Part shown: positions 9,576 through 20,583 of the stretch, one piece after another
Layout: each line of letters opens with the position of its first letter
Position numbering within the stretch: position 1 is the first letter of the stretch
Source of the DNA: CAVQMC01 sp963713505
GTDB taxonomy: Bacteria; Bacteroidota; Ignavibacteria; Ignavibacteriales; Ignavibacteriaceae
Length of the DNA stretch: 64,000 nucleotides
Direction: 5' to 3'
Assembly: GCA_963713505.1 (NCBI GenBank)
Contig: CAVQMC010000004.1
Coordinates: 62,001 to 126,000 of the forward strand
Made by a program: the position numbers and the translations under genes
The notes under the pieces: model-generated
The model's input: only the letters and a program-made list of their open reading frames with translations
The model's database searches: none
What the model was told of the DNA's origin: nothing

Positions 9576-11286
9576 TTATCCTTCCAATAATAATTTCATT
9601 GGCTGTTCCAGAGCCTCGCAAACCCAGCGCAAAAATCTGGCTGCATCGGCTCCGTCGATTATTCTATGATCGTATGATAAAGATAAAGGAAGCATTAATC
9701 TTGGGACAAATTCTCCATCTATTATAAACCGGTTCGTAGCTTCCTCTTGAAACTCCGAGAATTGCAACTTCAGGGGAATTAACAATGGGTGTAAAATATG
9801 TTCCTCCGATTCCGCCGAGATTGGTAATGGTTATACTTCCGCCTTGAAGTTCTTCAAGAGAAATTTTTCTGTGACGGGCTTTTTCTGCTAATTCACCCAT
9901 TTCTTTGGAAAGTTCAATAAGATTTTTTTGTTCCGTATTTTTTATTACCGGAACAATCAGCCCATGTTCGGTATCTACAGCAATGCCGATGTTAAAATAT
10001 TTCTTATAAATAATTTCTCTTTTTTCCATATCGACACTGGAGTTGAACTGCGGAAATACTTTTAATGCCGAAGTTAATACTTTAATTAATATTGCTGTAA
10101 CAGTTAATTTGCCGCCTGCTTTTTCTACTTTCGGATTTAATTCTTTCCTTACTTTTTCAAGTTCGGTTATGTCAGCTTTATCAAATTGTGTTACATGCGG
10201 TGTAACAGCCCATGCATAACTTAAATGTTCTGCAGTTTTAGACCGAACTTTACTCATTTCTTTGCGTTCGACTTGACCGAATTTTGTAAAATCCGGTAAG
10301 GATTCTGCTTTAATTCCAACGGTAAAACCGGTCCCTGAAACTTTGCCCTCATTTAGTTTTTTTGCGAATCCCTTAACGTCATCCATCGAAATTCGTCCGC
10401 CCGGACCGGAACCAGGAACTTGATTTATATCGACTCCAATTTCGCGTGCAATTCTTCTAACTGATGGAGCAGCGGGTGCAGATCCTTTGCTTATCGGAGG
10501 CTGATTATCTGCCTTTTCACCAACCTCAATATTTTCTCTTTCTCCTCTTAATTCTTTTTTCTCTTTCTCCTTTTGTTGAGTTTCTTTTTCCTTTTCTTTG
10601 CCCGGTTTTTCCTCTATTTCCGCATCCTCCGGAATTACTTCAACCGAACCTTCAACATCAGCAGTTGTTTCAACTTTGATTAAGGACTGACCTACTTTTG
10701 CCTTATCTCCTGATTTTATTAAAACTTCGACTACTTTTCCGGAAATAGGAGAGGGGACTTCAATTGTGGCTTTATCGGTTTCAATTTCCAGAATTCCTTG
10801 ATCTTTCTCAACATTATCGCCCTTCTTGATCAATACATTTACAACATCCGCAGAATCAATATTTTCACCAAGTTCGGGTAATTTAACATCAACTACATCT
10901 TTTTTCCCGGAAGGTTTTTTTTCTTCTTTCGGTTTTTCACTTTTAACAGTTTCTTTATCTTGCTGTTTTTCTGATTTATCATCTTCTTTTTTTTCATCTT
11001 TTTTAGAAGATTCGGAATCCTTTTTCTTATCTTTTGATTTTTGTTCACTGCCGTTTTCAAAAGTTAAAATCGTCTGTCCAACTTTAACTTTATCACCCTC
11101 TTTTACTAGAACTTCTTTAATTGTTCCTTCTACTGATGTTGGAACTTCAACAGTAGCTTTATCTGTTTCAATTTCAATTATACCTTGTTCTTTTTCAACC
11201 TGATCACCGGCTTTAACCATTACATTAATTACATCAGCAGATTCTATGTTTTCTCCAAGTTCCGGCAGTTTAAATTCTTTTGCCAT
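9576..11286 (-). CDS. aceF: dihydrolipoyllysine acetyltransferase, E2 of pyruvate dehydrogenase (one frameshift)
   Basis: Domain order is two lipoyl domains, a peripheral subunit-binding domain and a catalytic acyltransferase domain. The lipoyl domains each have LPELGENI and the lipoylated Lys in DKAT (Lys43 in the first). They are separated by long Lys/Glu linkers. The subunit-binding domain is [19 protein letters not shown] and the catalytic core has [18 protein letters not shown] with the active-site His. A frameshift at 9719-9727 (GTTTATAATAGATGG) separates [17 protein letters not shown] from [13 protein letters not shown]. Dropping one base gives 569 residues. It transfers the acetyl group from E1 to CoA. 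It starts 54 bases after aceE. Confidence 0.9.
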
Positions 11287-11340
11287 GTTAATTCCTGATA
11301 ATTATTTCTACGTTTAACATTATAAAATCTTATCGAAATA

Positions 11341-14013
11341 TTAGTGAATCATTGGATTTAATTTCGACGGATTTAATCCCAGATCTTTAATTGCTTTTTC
11401 AACAACTTCTGTTTTAATAGTTCCTTCTTTACTTAATCCATATAATGTTGCAATAACTACATGTTTAGCATCAACTTCAAAGAAGTCTCTTAACTCTGCT
11501 CTGCCTTCGCTTCTTCCAAAGCCGTCAGTTCCCAAGGAATATAATCTTCCCGGTATCCATTTGGCAACCGAATCCGGTAAAGCTTTGACGTAATCGGAAG
11601 CCGCTACAAATACACCTTCGGCTTTTTTCAATGTTTGGGATAAATAAGGAATTTTTTCTTTTTCGGAGGGATGAAGCATATTCCATCTTTCGATGCATCC
11701 AGTGCATCTCTTCTTAAGTTCTTTATAACTTGTTACACTCCAAACATCTGCGGAAATTTTATAATCCGACTCAAGGATTTCTTGTGCTTTAACTACTTCA
11801 TTTAAAATAGTTCCGCTTCCCATTAATTGAGCTTTTGCTTTAGTGTTTTTCTTACTAGAAGATTTTAGTTTATATATACCTTTTACAATTCCTTCCTGAA
11901 CTCCATCGGGCATCGGCGGCATGGGATAATTTTCATTCATTACCGTTAAATAGTAAAATACATTTTCTTTTTCTTCATACATTCTTCTGATTCCGTCTCT
12001 AATAATTACTGCAATTTCGTAAGCATAAGCAGGATCATAAGCTACTAAATTAGGAATTGTATAAGCTAAGTAAATGGCTGTTTCCGTCTTGATGCTGTAA
12101 ACCTTCGCCTGCTAGTGTTGTTCTTCCTGCAGTTCCGCCGACCATAAAACCTTTTGCCTGCATATCTCCGGCAGCCCAAACAAGATCGCCAATTCGTTGA
12201 AGTCCGAACATTGAATAATAAATAAAGAACGGAATCATATTTATTCCATGAGTTGCATAAGCAGTTCCGGCAGCAATGAATGAAGACATAGAACCAGCTT
12301 CGGTGATTCCTTCTTCCAAAATTTGTCCGTTTGTTGCTTCCTTATAATAAAGCAGACTTTCTTTATCGACAGGTTCATATAATTGACCAACATGTGAATA
12401 AATTCCAACTTGTCTGAATAAAGCTTCCATACCGAATGTTCTTGCTTCATCCGGGACAATTGGAACAATATATTTTCCGAATTCTTTATCTTTTAAAAGT
12501 TTTGCAAGAATTCTTACAAAAGCCATCGTTGACGAAACATCTCTTCCTTCGGTTCCCTTCATAAAACTCTTCAAAGATTTCTTCGGGCGGAGTTTTTATT
12601 GGCCTAACATCAGTTTTTCTCAAAGGTAAATAACCGCCTAATTCTTTTCTTCTTGATTTCAAATACTGCATTTCATGACTGTCTTCGGAAGGTTTATAAA
12701 AAGGAGCCTGCGAAATCTCTTCATCTGAAATCGGAATTCCAAATCTGCTCCGGAATTCTTTCATTTCTTCTTCGTTTAATTTTTTCTGCTGATGAGTAAT
12801 GTTTTTACCTTCACCACTTTCGCCTAATCCGTAACCCTTTATAGTTTTTGCTAATATTACAGTCGGCGATCCTTTATGATCTGCTGCGGATTTAAATGCT
12901 GCATAAACTTTTTCAGGATCATGTCCGCCGCGTTTCATTTTTCTTAATTGTTCGTCGGTAAGATTTTCAACCATCTTTAAAAGATCTTCATCTGCGCCGA
13001 AGAAATGTTCTCTTATATAAGCACCTGTTTCGACCGAAAACTTTTGATATTGCCCGTCAACAATTTCGCCCATTCTTTTTACCAGCTTACCTTCTGTATC
13101 TTTATCCAAGAAGCGGATCCCAATCGCTTCCCCAAACAACTTTAATTACATTCCAGCCTGCACCTCTGAATACAGCTTCTAATTCCTGAATTATTTTTCC
13201 GTTTCCTCTGACAGGTCCATCGAGTCTTTGAAGATTACAATTTATTACAAAAATTAAATTATCCAGTTTTTCTCTTGCAGCAAGTGAAATTGCGCCGAGA
13301 GTTTCCGGTTCATCGGTTTCACCATCACCTAAAAATGCCCAAACTTTTCCGGTGTTCTTTTTAAGTCCTCTGTCAACTAAGTAGTGATTAAATCTAGCCT
13401 GGTAAATTGACATAATCGGACCTAATCCCATTGATACTGTAGGGAATTCCCAGAAATTCGGCATGAGCCAGGGATGAGGATAGGATGACAATCCGCCGCC
13501 GGGTTTTAATTCTCTTCTAAAATTTTCCATTTGTTCAAGAGTAATTCTGCCTTCTAAAAATGCTCTTGCATAAATTCCAGGAGATGCATGTCCTTGAAAA
13601 TAAACCTGATCTCCTTCAAAGTCTTCACTCTTGCCGCGGAAAAAATGATTAAAACCAATTTCGAATAATGTTGCAACCGAAGCATAAGTAGAAATATGTC
13701 CGCCGATTCCGCTCTCCAATCTGTTGGCTTTTACAACCATGGACATAGCATTCCAGCGGATTATACTTTTTATCCTTCTTTCAATTTCTCTATTGCCGGG
13801 ATACGGCGGTTGTTCTTCTCTTGGAATTGTATTTATATAAGGAGTGTTTGCAGTAAACGGAATATGAACACCCGCTTTGTGGGCTCTTATTTGAAGCTGC
13901 TGAAGTAAATCTTTAACTCTTTCGGGACCGCCGTGTTCAAATACGTAATCGAGTGAATATAACCATTCTCTTAATTCAAGTTCTTCAACGGATGTGTCTT
14001 TATTATTACTCAT
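11341..14013 (-). CDS. aceE: pyruvate dehydrogenase E1, homodimeric AceE type (three frameshifts)
   Basis: The gene decarboxylates pyruvate with thiamine diphosphate and reductively acetylates E2. Visible signatures are [31 protein letters not shown], the thiamine motif [15 protein letters not shown] ending in [15 protein letters not shown], and the C-terminal GTDGFGRSE. The frame breaks at about 13110 (CTTCTTGGAT), 12563-12566 (a TTTT run) and 12067 (CTT-A-GCT). Skipping one base at each gives [25 protein letters not shown] and [19 protein letters not shown], all family-like. The repaired protein is 889 residues, close to E. coli AceE (887). GAGGAA precedes the start. Three independent lesions with a perfect repaired length argue for sequencing errors or recoding and against decay. 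Confidence 0.9.
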
Positions 14014-14234
14014 ATTAAATATTCCTCATCGGATTATTCTGATTAAACTTTCAAATATTCTATTTTGATTTTGAAGAAGAAAAAGTCCGGTGCATTCTAA
14101 TAATTTTTCTAGGATTAAATGCGATTACCGGATGATTTTAATTAAAAACTAGAATTTTAACATAATTGTTTTAGCGAAAATATACAAGATTTTGAATGTT
14201 TTGAGGATTATTATAGTGTTTTGGTTAACAAGGT

Positions 14235-15086
14235 TTATTTTTGCTTTAAATACTTATCAAACCACCGTTTTCTCTGTTTATCTACTTCTTTTCGGAAAGA
14301 TTTTAAATAATGATCTCCATTCTCGAATATTATAAGTCTAAACTGGTAATTCATTTCCTGAAATTTCTTTGCTAATTCAATTGATTGATCAGCGGGAACC
14401 ATATCATCAGCAGAACCATGCATTAATAAATAGGGAATGTTTGGAAGCTTTTCAACAAAACTAATTGCCGAACGATTCTTTATCTCTTTTTCAAAATTTT
14501 TAGTTCCTATTATTTTTTTATAGTACGCTTCTGACTTTTTACTTGAATGAGCAATGTTTTTAAAATTTGATATGGCTCCGCTTAAAACAGCGCATTTAAA
14601 TGAAGGATTTTTTAGCAGAGTTAAAAATGTCATCATTCCTCCGCGGCTCCATCCTTCAATTCCCCAATTATTTTTGTCTGCAAAAGGAATTTCATCGGCT
14701 AAAGGAATTAAATTTATAATATCATTTACATCTTTACCACCTATTTCTTCCTTCCCTTCACCGCCGGCATTTCCGCGGTATTGAGATGCAAAAACTACAT
14801 ATCCCCAGCTTGCTATCTGTCCGTAAATACCTTTTGCATTAAAATGATCAATTGCGCCTTTATTCTCATAACCGCCGCGGTTCCAGATAATGCATGGAAA
14901 TTTTTCATCTTTGCCGGAATTTTTAGGATAAGCTAAATAACCTTTTACTTTTAGATCATCGGACAAATAAGTTATTTGTTCAACAACAGTGTTCTCAAAA
15001 ACATCTTTTCCCCAGCCGCTCATCACCATTTTCTGCTGGGATGAATTTAACTCTATTACTTTTCTATTTAATATTTTCTGCTGCAT
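14235..15086 (-). CDS. alpha/beta hydrolase, prolyl-oligopeptidase-like (S9) esterase
   Basis: This 283-residue protein has the C-terminal catalytic domain of the S9/dienelactone-hydrolase type. The nucleophile elbow is GWSRGG (about residue 165), the oxyanion-side segment is NRGGYENKG, the acid is in MHGSADDMVPADQS, and the catalytic His is in ENGDHYLKSF near the C-terminus. No signal peptide is visible, so it is probably cytoplasmic. Such single-domain members hydrolyse peptides or carboxyl esters; the substrate is not predictable. It lies 221 bases upstream of aceE on the same strand and is probably transcribed separately. The gene is intact. Confidence 0.8.
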   Translation of the reverse strand: MQQKILNRKVIELNSSQQKMVMSGWGKDVFENTVVEQITYLSDDLKVKGYLAYPKNSGKDEKFPCIIWNRGGYENKGAIDHFNAKGIYGQIASWGYVVFASQYRGNAGGEGKEEIGGKDVNDIINLIPLADEIPFADKNNWGIEGWSRGGMMTFLTLLKNPSFKCAVLSGAISNFKNIAHSSKKSEAYYKKIIGTKNFEKEIKNRSAISFVEKLPNIPYLLMHGSADDMVPADQSIELAKKFQEMNYQFRLIIFENGDHYLKSFRKEVDKQRKRWFDKYLKQK

Positions 15087-15287
15087 TTTTCAAAATAATT
15101 ACTCTTTATCAAAATAACGAAAATAAAGTAAATGAATTTTATGCTGAATCAATAAATGATTAATTGAATTTTATTTGTTAATATGAATTCAATTAATGAT
15201 ATTAATAATTATACTTTTCTGTTTTTTCGCAAAATTTCTTTGCTCTGTTTTTTCTTTTTATAATTTTAAAACTTTTAGGAGTTTTAT

Positions 15288-15761
15288 ATGGCTGTCGTCG
15301 GCTACTTAAAGGATATATCAAAAATTCAAAGATTTAATGAAAAGATAGAGCTTGGACTAAATTATTTAAAAGAGCTTAGAATAAATGATTTTAACGATAT
15401 TGATGTTGGAAAAATAAACAAAGTTGAGATAAATGGGGATGAGGTATATTCCGTTAATCAAGTTTATGAAACTAAAGAACATTCACTAGGGAAGTTAGAA
15501 GGACATAGAAAGTATATTGATCTTCAATTTGTATTTGAAGGAAGTGAAATTATTAAATTAGTTCCTTTAGATGATGTAAATCCTAATACCGATTACATTG
15601 AAGAAAATGATATACAATTTTTTGATTCTGATAAAACTTCAATAATAGAAATGAAAAGCGGAATGCTTGGAATATTTTACCCTGAAGATATTCATGCCCC
15701 GGGATTGAAATCGGGTTCATCAAACATTGTTAAAAAAGCTGTTGTTAAAGTACTTTTATAA
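15288..15761 (+). CDS. YhcH/YjgK/YiaL family (DUF386) protein
   Basis: At 157 residues it has the usual length of the YhcH/YjgK/YiaL cupin-like family. Family-like segments are HRKYIDLQFVFEGSE, where His and Glu residues line a metal site in the beta barrel, and GMLGIFYPEDIHAPGL near the C-terminus. Family members are linked to sialic acid, sugar-anomer or beta-galactosidase-related metabolism, but the exact reaction is uncertain and no sugar catabolic genes flank it here. The start follows TTTTAGGAG. It converges on the transketolase gene with 2 bases between stops. The gene is intact. Confidence 0.85.
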   Translation: MAVVGYLKDISKIQRFNEKIELGLNYLKELRINDFNDIDVGKINKVEINGDEVYSVNQVYETKEHSLGKLEGHRKYIDLQFVFEGSEIIKLVPLDDVNPNTDYIEENDIQFFDSDKTSIIEMKSGMLGIFYPEDIHAPGLKSGSSNIVKKAVVKVLL

Positions 15762-15763
15762 AA

Positions 15764-17745
15764 TTATTGGGGAGCTTCGGCCGTATATTTTTGTTTCGCC
15801 TTTTCTTCCTCCAATTTAACTTCAATATCTTTTGAGCCGGAAATTCTTAATGCCAAAGATTTCCCGTCAAGTTTATGATATTCTAAAACTTCCCATGGAG
15901 TTCCGCATTCGGGGTATTCATCTAAACCTAAAATTTTAAAGTCCTTTCCTTCCAGAGCTTTTTGTTCGGCTAGAACATTTAATATTTTATCTCCCAGTCC
16001 GCCGTATACCGAATGATCTTCTAGGACAAAAACTTTATTATAATCTTTAATAGTATTTAAAAGCCATCCTGAATCAACTTTATTAAGCCACGGCATGTTA
16101 ATTACTTTTAAACCGAAGTTAATTTTTTTCAAATATTCAGACTGCCAGCAAAGCTTCGTGAAGCATAACAGGTCCATAACCGAAAAGAACTGCATCATTG
16201 CCTTCTGTTAAAACTGTTCCTTTCCCGAATTTAAATTCATAGTCTGAAGGTAACTTTATTGTTTCGGGTGAAGGTCCGATGACAAGTCTAATTACACAAT
16301 TTTCTTTAGATTCATTTATACAGTATTCAGTAACTTTTTTTGTTTCGATTCCGTTGCACGGTTGCAAAATAGTAACATTCGGAAGTGCACCGAATAAAGA
16401 AATATCCCTGACACTTTGGTGAGATTTTCCGGGACCGGCAGGAATAATTCCGGAGAAGTGGCAGGTATAAATAACTTTAGATTTTTCACCTGCATTATTA
16501 TAGATTTGTTCATTGGCTCTGGCAGCAAGAAAACTTGCAAAAGTATTTACAACGGGAACTAATCCTAAATGTGCTAAACCGCCTGCCATAGAAACCATAT
16601 CCTGTTCAGCAATTCCGTTTTCAATAAATCTATCAGGATATTTTTTTTCAAATTTTCTCAATTTACAATCAGCGGATAAATCACCGTCTAAAACAATTAA
16701 TTTATCATTGTATTCGGCAATTTCACAGAGTGCATCTCCGTAAGCTTCGGTTACAAATTCCTTTTCGGTTTTTGTTGAAGCTTTACCTTCAGCTTTATTC
16801 TGCGGGATATTAATTTTTTCAAGTTTTAATTCCGAAGCAAGTTTGTTTATCCGTTCGGATATTTCATTTAAACCTTTAATATAGCTGTCATCATCAGGAG
16901 CTCCGGAATGCCATTTATAATATGTTTTGCCGGAAGCGGTTTCCATTTCCGGTTTTTCCATAAACGACACACCTTTGCCTTTTATAGTATCGGCAATGAT
17001 CATTTTGGGTTTATCTTTTATGTTCTTTAAATTGTTAAAAGTTTTTTTAAGAACATCAAAATCGTGTCCGTTAATTCTTACAACGTACCAGCCGAAAGCT
17101 TCTACCTTTTTAACTACATCTTCAATATTATTTACATCTTCTACAAGCATATCGGTTTGATATTTATTATGATCCATTATTGCGGTAATATTTGTAACTT
17201 TTTGATGAGCAGTCGATTGAAGTGATTCGTAAATTTGCCCTTCCTGAAATTCACCGTCGCCTGTTAAAACATAAACATGTACCTTTATTGTTTTTATATT
17301 TTTTAGCCCAGGCCATTCCTTTTCCTTTGGAGATTCCCATTCCCAGCGAACCTGTACTTGCTTCAATTCCGGGTATTCTAACTTCGGGATGGCCATCTAA
17401 TCCGTTCAATCTTCTTAATCCTAAAAGTTTTTCTTCGGGGAGAATTCCTAAGGCATAAAAAAGAGAATATAATCCTGGCACATCGTGACCTTTGGAAGAA
17501 AAATAAATGTCTCTGTCATCTGAATTTAATCCTGCACTAAGAATATTTATTTCATTAAGATATAAATAAGTAATAATATCCATTGCACTAAGGCTTGAAC
17601 CTAAATGACCGGAACCTGCTTTTTTAACCTCGACTAAAGTGTTGTATCTGCACATATCAGCATAAAGCTGCATTTTCTTTATCCAGTCTGCTTTTAAATT
17701 TTTTACTTTATCAAATTCTGTTTGTTTAATCAGGTTATAAACCAT
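15764..17745 (-). CDS. tkt: transketolase (two frameshifts)
   Basis: The gene encodes all three transketolase domains in one chain. The N-terminal thiamine-binding domain has GSGHLGSSLSAMD and TGDGEFQEGQIYES...IMDHNKYQ. The pyrimidine-binding domain has IENGIAEQDMVSMAGGLA and GPGKSHQSVRDIS. The C-terminal regulatory-type domain has FVLEDHSVYGGLG. The frame is broken in an A-run at 17299-17304 (restoring AWAKNIKTIKVHVYVLTGDGE) and at about 16141 (GCA-G-TCT, restoring LLASEYLKKINFG). Removing one base at each gives 659 residues, the normal length. It moves two-carbon ketol units between pentose and hexose phosphates. A DXP-synthase-like role is less likely given the length. The lesions look like assembly errors. 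Confidence 0.88.
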
Positions 17746-18114
17746 TAAAAATCTCCGTCGTTCATTTAATAAATATTTTGAAAGAGTTTAGAAGAATGAA
17801 AAATTCAATTAATAAAAATATCATAATCATTTTAGAAAAAATAATTTGAAGAGTTTAAATTATTGTTAAAATGTAGTAACGCACAAAAATTTGGATTTTG
17901 AATTGAAATAAATGTTCATATTTAAGAATAATCTACAATTATATAATATTATTAATTATTGATAATTATGGTAAAATAAATTAACCTTTTGAACAAAAAA
18001 ATTATTAAAAACAGCTAAAACTTTAACCAAATACTTCTACTATTTTTGAAATCTTATTTTAGTTATTTAAATTAGTATTATAAAACCCACAAAATAATAA
18101 CAGAGGAGCCTCGC
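17746..18114. other. intergenic region between divergent transketolase and VWA lipoprotein genes
   Basis: This gap of about 370 bases is very AT-rich and holds the promoters of the two divergent genes. I see no ORF, hairpin or repeat that I can defend, apart from the ribosome-binding site GAGGAGCC at 18103-18110. Confidence 0.6.
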
Positions 18115-19206
18115 ATGAAAAAATTTTTTCTTTTTCTAGTAATGATTACGTTCGTTTTTGTTACCGGTTGTAAAAAAGATAGTAATCCTGTTGACAGCAA
18201 TAACAACAGTGATATACCTTCCGATCCGCAGAATGTTTCTGTTCCGGCAACTGCAATAAACAATATCCAGCCCACAGCTAACTTCAGTAAAAGTGCAACT
18301 TCTACAAATAGAATTATGATGAATTTAACCGGTATAATTAATCCGGTTACAAATCAGCCGATTGAATTAACGGCTCAATCAAATTTATTTGTAACTGAAG
18401 ACGGTACAGTAAAAGGATTAAAAGTTTCTAAAGTCGGCGGCAATACTATATTGAAAGCTGATGTTGTTTTCACGGTTGATAACTCCGGTAGTATGGGTGA
18501 AGAAGCTGATTCAATAGCCGGATCAATTATTAGGTTTTCCCAAGTATTGCAAAACAGTGGACTTGATGTACAGTTTGCTGTCGTAGGATATCAATATGGA
18601 GATGTTAACGGCGGTATTAATTTTACAAATGCTCAATCAATAGGTACTTTCTTAAACCGTGACTACGGCACTTACAGAACTGAAGGTTTTTCAGGTGTCG
18701 ATAGTGCAGCGCTGGAATCTAAAGCATATACATTTGGATCAGGATTATACGATGAAAACGGAGTCCTGGCAGTATTTTTTGCAGATTCTAATTATTCCTG
18801 GCGAAGTGATGCACAAAGAGTATTTATTAATTTTACCGACGAACCAACTCAACCAAATGGAATGTTTGAATGGAGTACTGAAAATATGTGCAATATGATA
18901 TCAGGTAAAGCAACAATACATACAGTTTGGAGCGGAGATGCAGATACTGCAAATGCATATTACTGGCAGAAACTTTATGATGAAAGACCATGGGATATGT
19001 CAAAATGTACCGGCGGTACGTTTGTTCAAATTAATTATGACGGAACCGGATTGGATCTTTCAAAATTACCTGTAACAGGTGCATTATCTAATAGTTATTT
19101 GGTTGAATTCTTATCGCAAGATGCTTCTACAACTCATACAGTCGAAATTACTGTTAAAGAAAGCAATGCTGATGGTAAGAAGACTTATTCAAATATAACT
19201 TACTGA
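18115..19206 (+). CDS. von Willebrand factor A domain lipoprotein
   Basis: This 363-residue protein begins with a lipoprotein signal peptide (lipobox VTGC, Cys19), so it is anchored in a membrane and probably surface or periplasmic. After a Ser/Asn-rich spacer it has a VWA domain. The metal-ion-dependent adhesion site starts at VDNSGSMGEEADS (DxSGS, about residue 122), and later FTDEPTQPNG may supply further ligands. VWA domains bind protein or matrix ligands through a divalent cation. No other functional domain is seen. The ribosome-binding site CAGAGGAGCCTCGC matches those of other envelope genes here. A strong terminator follows at 19227, so it looks monocistronic. Confidence 0.85.
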   Translation: MKKFFLFLVMITFVFVTGCKKDSNPVDSNNNSDIPSDPQNVSVPATAINNIQPTANFSKSATSTNRIMMNLTGIINPVTNQPIELTAQSNLFVTEDGTVKGLKVSKVGGNTILKADVVFTVDNSGSMGEEADSIAGSIIRFSQVLQNSGLDVQFAVVGYQYGDVNGGINFTNAQSIGTFLNRDYGTYRTEGFSGVDSAALESKAYTFGSGLYDENGVLAVFFADSNYSWRSDAQRVFINFTDEPTQPNGMFEWSTENMCNMISGKATIHTVWSGDADTANAYYWQKLYDERPWDMSKCTGGTFVQINYDGTGLDLSKLPVTGALSNSYLVEFLSQDASTTHTVEITVKESNADGKKTYSNITY

Positions 19207-19226
19207 TCACTCATTTTCTAAAAATC

Positions 19227-19255
19227 AAGCCGGTTTGTTTGAACCGGCTTTTTTA
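19227..19255 (+). terminator. rho-independent terminator after the VWA lipoprotein gene
   Basis: A perfect 9-bp stem AAGCCGGTT/AACCGGCTT with a 6-base loop runs directly into a T tract. It lies 20 bases after the stop codon. Confidence 0.88.
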
Positions 19256-19388
19256 TTTTTAAAGCGGTCTGTTTATTATATGATAAAGCTAATTTTGAAT
19301 TAATAAATATTAATTTAGTTTTTGAGAAAATGTATATAATTTTCTATAATTTTATTTTTTGTTAATTAAGAATTGAACCGGAATATCA

Positions 19389-19964
19389 ATGGCAAATAAA
19401 TCAAAATCAAAAAAGAAAAATCAGGTTAGCGAAACTCCAAAAGAAACAGAAGTTATTAAAAAAGGTCTTTCTCCTTTAAACTTGATAATAATTGCAATTG
19501 CGGCAGTAGTAGTAATTTACATTGTTGCCAATTATTTTTCGGGGAATCCCAAAACCGATGAGGAATATGTGTTTAAAAAACAAGGTGAATTAACTTTTCT
19601 AAATCCGGAAGGGCAGCCGATAACTAAAATTGATATTCAAATTGCAAATACAGAATTTGACAGACAGCTTGGTTTGATGTTCAGAAAATCTATGGGAGAA
19701 AACCAGGGAATGCTTTTTGAATTTCCTGAAGCCAGTGTTCAAAGTTTCTGGATGAGGAATACTTTAATTTCTTTAGATATGATTTTTATTGATTCCAATA
19801 AAAAGATAATAACTATACATAAAAATACCAAAGTAATGTCCGATCAATCTTATTCATCAACTGGTCCTGCTAAATATGTTTTGGAAGTAGATGCCGGATT
19901 TTCGGACAAAAATAATATTAAAGTCGGTGATAAAATAGAGTGGACTGCCATAAATCCGAATTAA
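19389..19964 (+). CDS. DUF192 family membrane-anchored protein
   Basis: This 191-residue protein has a Lys-rich N-terminus, one membrane helix (about residues 31-48) and a C-terminal DUF192 domain. The domain shows its usual features: the RQLGLMFRKSMGENQGMLFEF block, SFWMRNTLISLDMIFID and VLEVDAGF. DUF192 proteins are small beta-rich domains, usually exported; their function is not established. The helix probably anchors the domain outside the cytoplasm. The stop codon overlaps the end of the convergent gmhA gene by 4 bases. The gene is intact. Confidence 0.85.
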   Translation: MANKSKSKKKNQVSETPKETEVIKKGLSPLNLIIIAIAAVVVIYIVANYFSGNPKTDEEYVFKKQGELTFLNPEGQPITKIDIQIANTEFDRQLGLMFRKSMGENQGMLFEFPEASVQSFWMRNTLISLDMIFIDSNKKIITIHKNTKVMSDQSYSSTGPAKYVLEVDAGFSDKNNIKVGDKIEWTAINPN

Positions 19965-20548
19965 GCGTTTCCATACAAATCATCTTCTACCAGTTCACAG
20001 ACAATGTGTGCAACCGTAATATGTCCTTCCTGAATTCGTTGTGTATTGAAAGAAGGAATTGAAACGGTTATATCTCCCATCAGTTTTAAATTTCCGCCTG
20101 TTCCACCGGTAAATACAACAACTTTCATTTTTTTTGATTTCGCCATTTCTACTGCTTTAATAATATTTGGAGAATTACCGCTGGTGGATATTGCAAGTAG
20201 AACATCTCCTGGATTACCCAAGCCTTCAATACTTCTTGCAAAAACATTTTCAAAGCCTATATCATTTCCGCCGGCTGTTAAATTAGATGTGTCTGTTGTT
20301 AATGCAATTGCAGGCAAAGCCGGTCTGTTAATAGCATGACTTAATCTGATAACAAGTTCTGTTGCAATATGTTGACAATCGGCCGCGCTACCGCCGTTGC
20401 CGCAAAGTAATAATTTATTTCCATTCTTAAATGTTTTAATTAATAAATCAACGGCATCAAGAATATCGTTCATACATTCTTTTTGAATTTTAATTTTCGT
20501 TTCCGAACTTTCAACAAGTGAATCAACAACGAATTTATTTTTATCCAA
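19961..20548 (-). CDS. gmhA: sedoheptulose 7-phosphate isomerase-like SIS-domain protein (GmhA)
   Basis: At 195 residues this is a full-length SIS-domain isomerase of the GmhA type, which converts sedoheptulose 7-phosphate to D-glycero-D-manno-heptose 7-phosphate for lipopolysaccharide or S-layer heptose. Phosphate-binding motifs are LLCGNGGSAADCQHIATEL (about 48-66) and LAISTSGNSPNIIKA (about 118-132), with the C-terminal VAHIVCELVE. The gene lies 35 bases downstream of the GGGP synthase gene on the same strand, a likely two-gene unit. DiaA-like or phosphosugar-isomerase functions are alternatives in this fold. No other heptose genes are in the window. Confidence 0.85.
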   Translation of the reverse strand: MDKNKFVVDSLVESSETKIKIQKECMNDILDAVDLLIKTFKNGNKLLLCGNGGSAADCQHIATELVIRLSHAINRPALPAIALTTDTSNLTAGGNDIGFENVFARSIEGLGNPGDVLLAISTSGNSPNIIKAVEMAKSKKMKVVVFTGGTGGNLKLMGDITVSIPSFNTQRIQEGHITVAHIVCELVEDDLYGNA

Positions 20549-20583
20549 ATTTATTCCTCATTAAAATTTATTTTTATTCTATA

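Noticed and set aside
11341..14013. Reading the AceE region as four separate short genes
   Set aside because: The pieces are consecutive parts of one AceE in correct order, and bridging three single-base breaks gives 889 residues with conserved sequence across every junction.
19389..20548. DUF192 and gmhA as a functional pair because of their overlap
   Set aside because: They converge, sharing only 4 bases at their ends, which does not imply co-expression.
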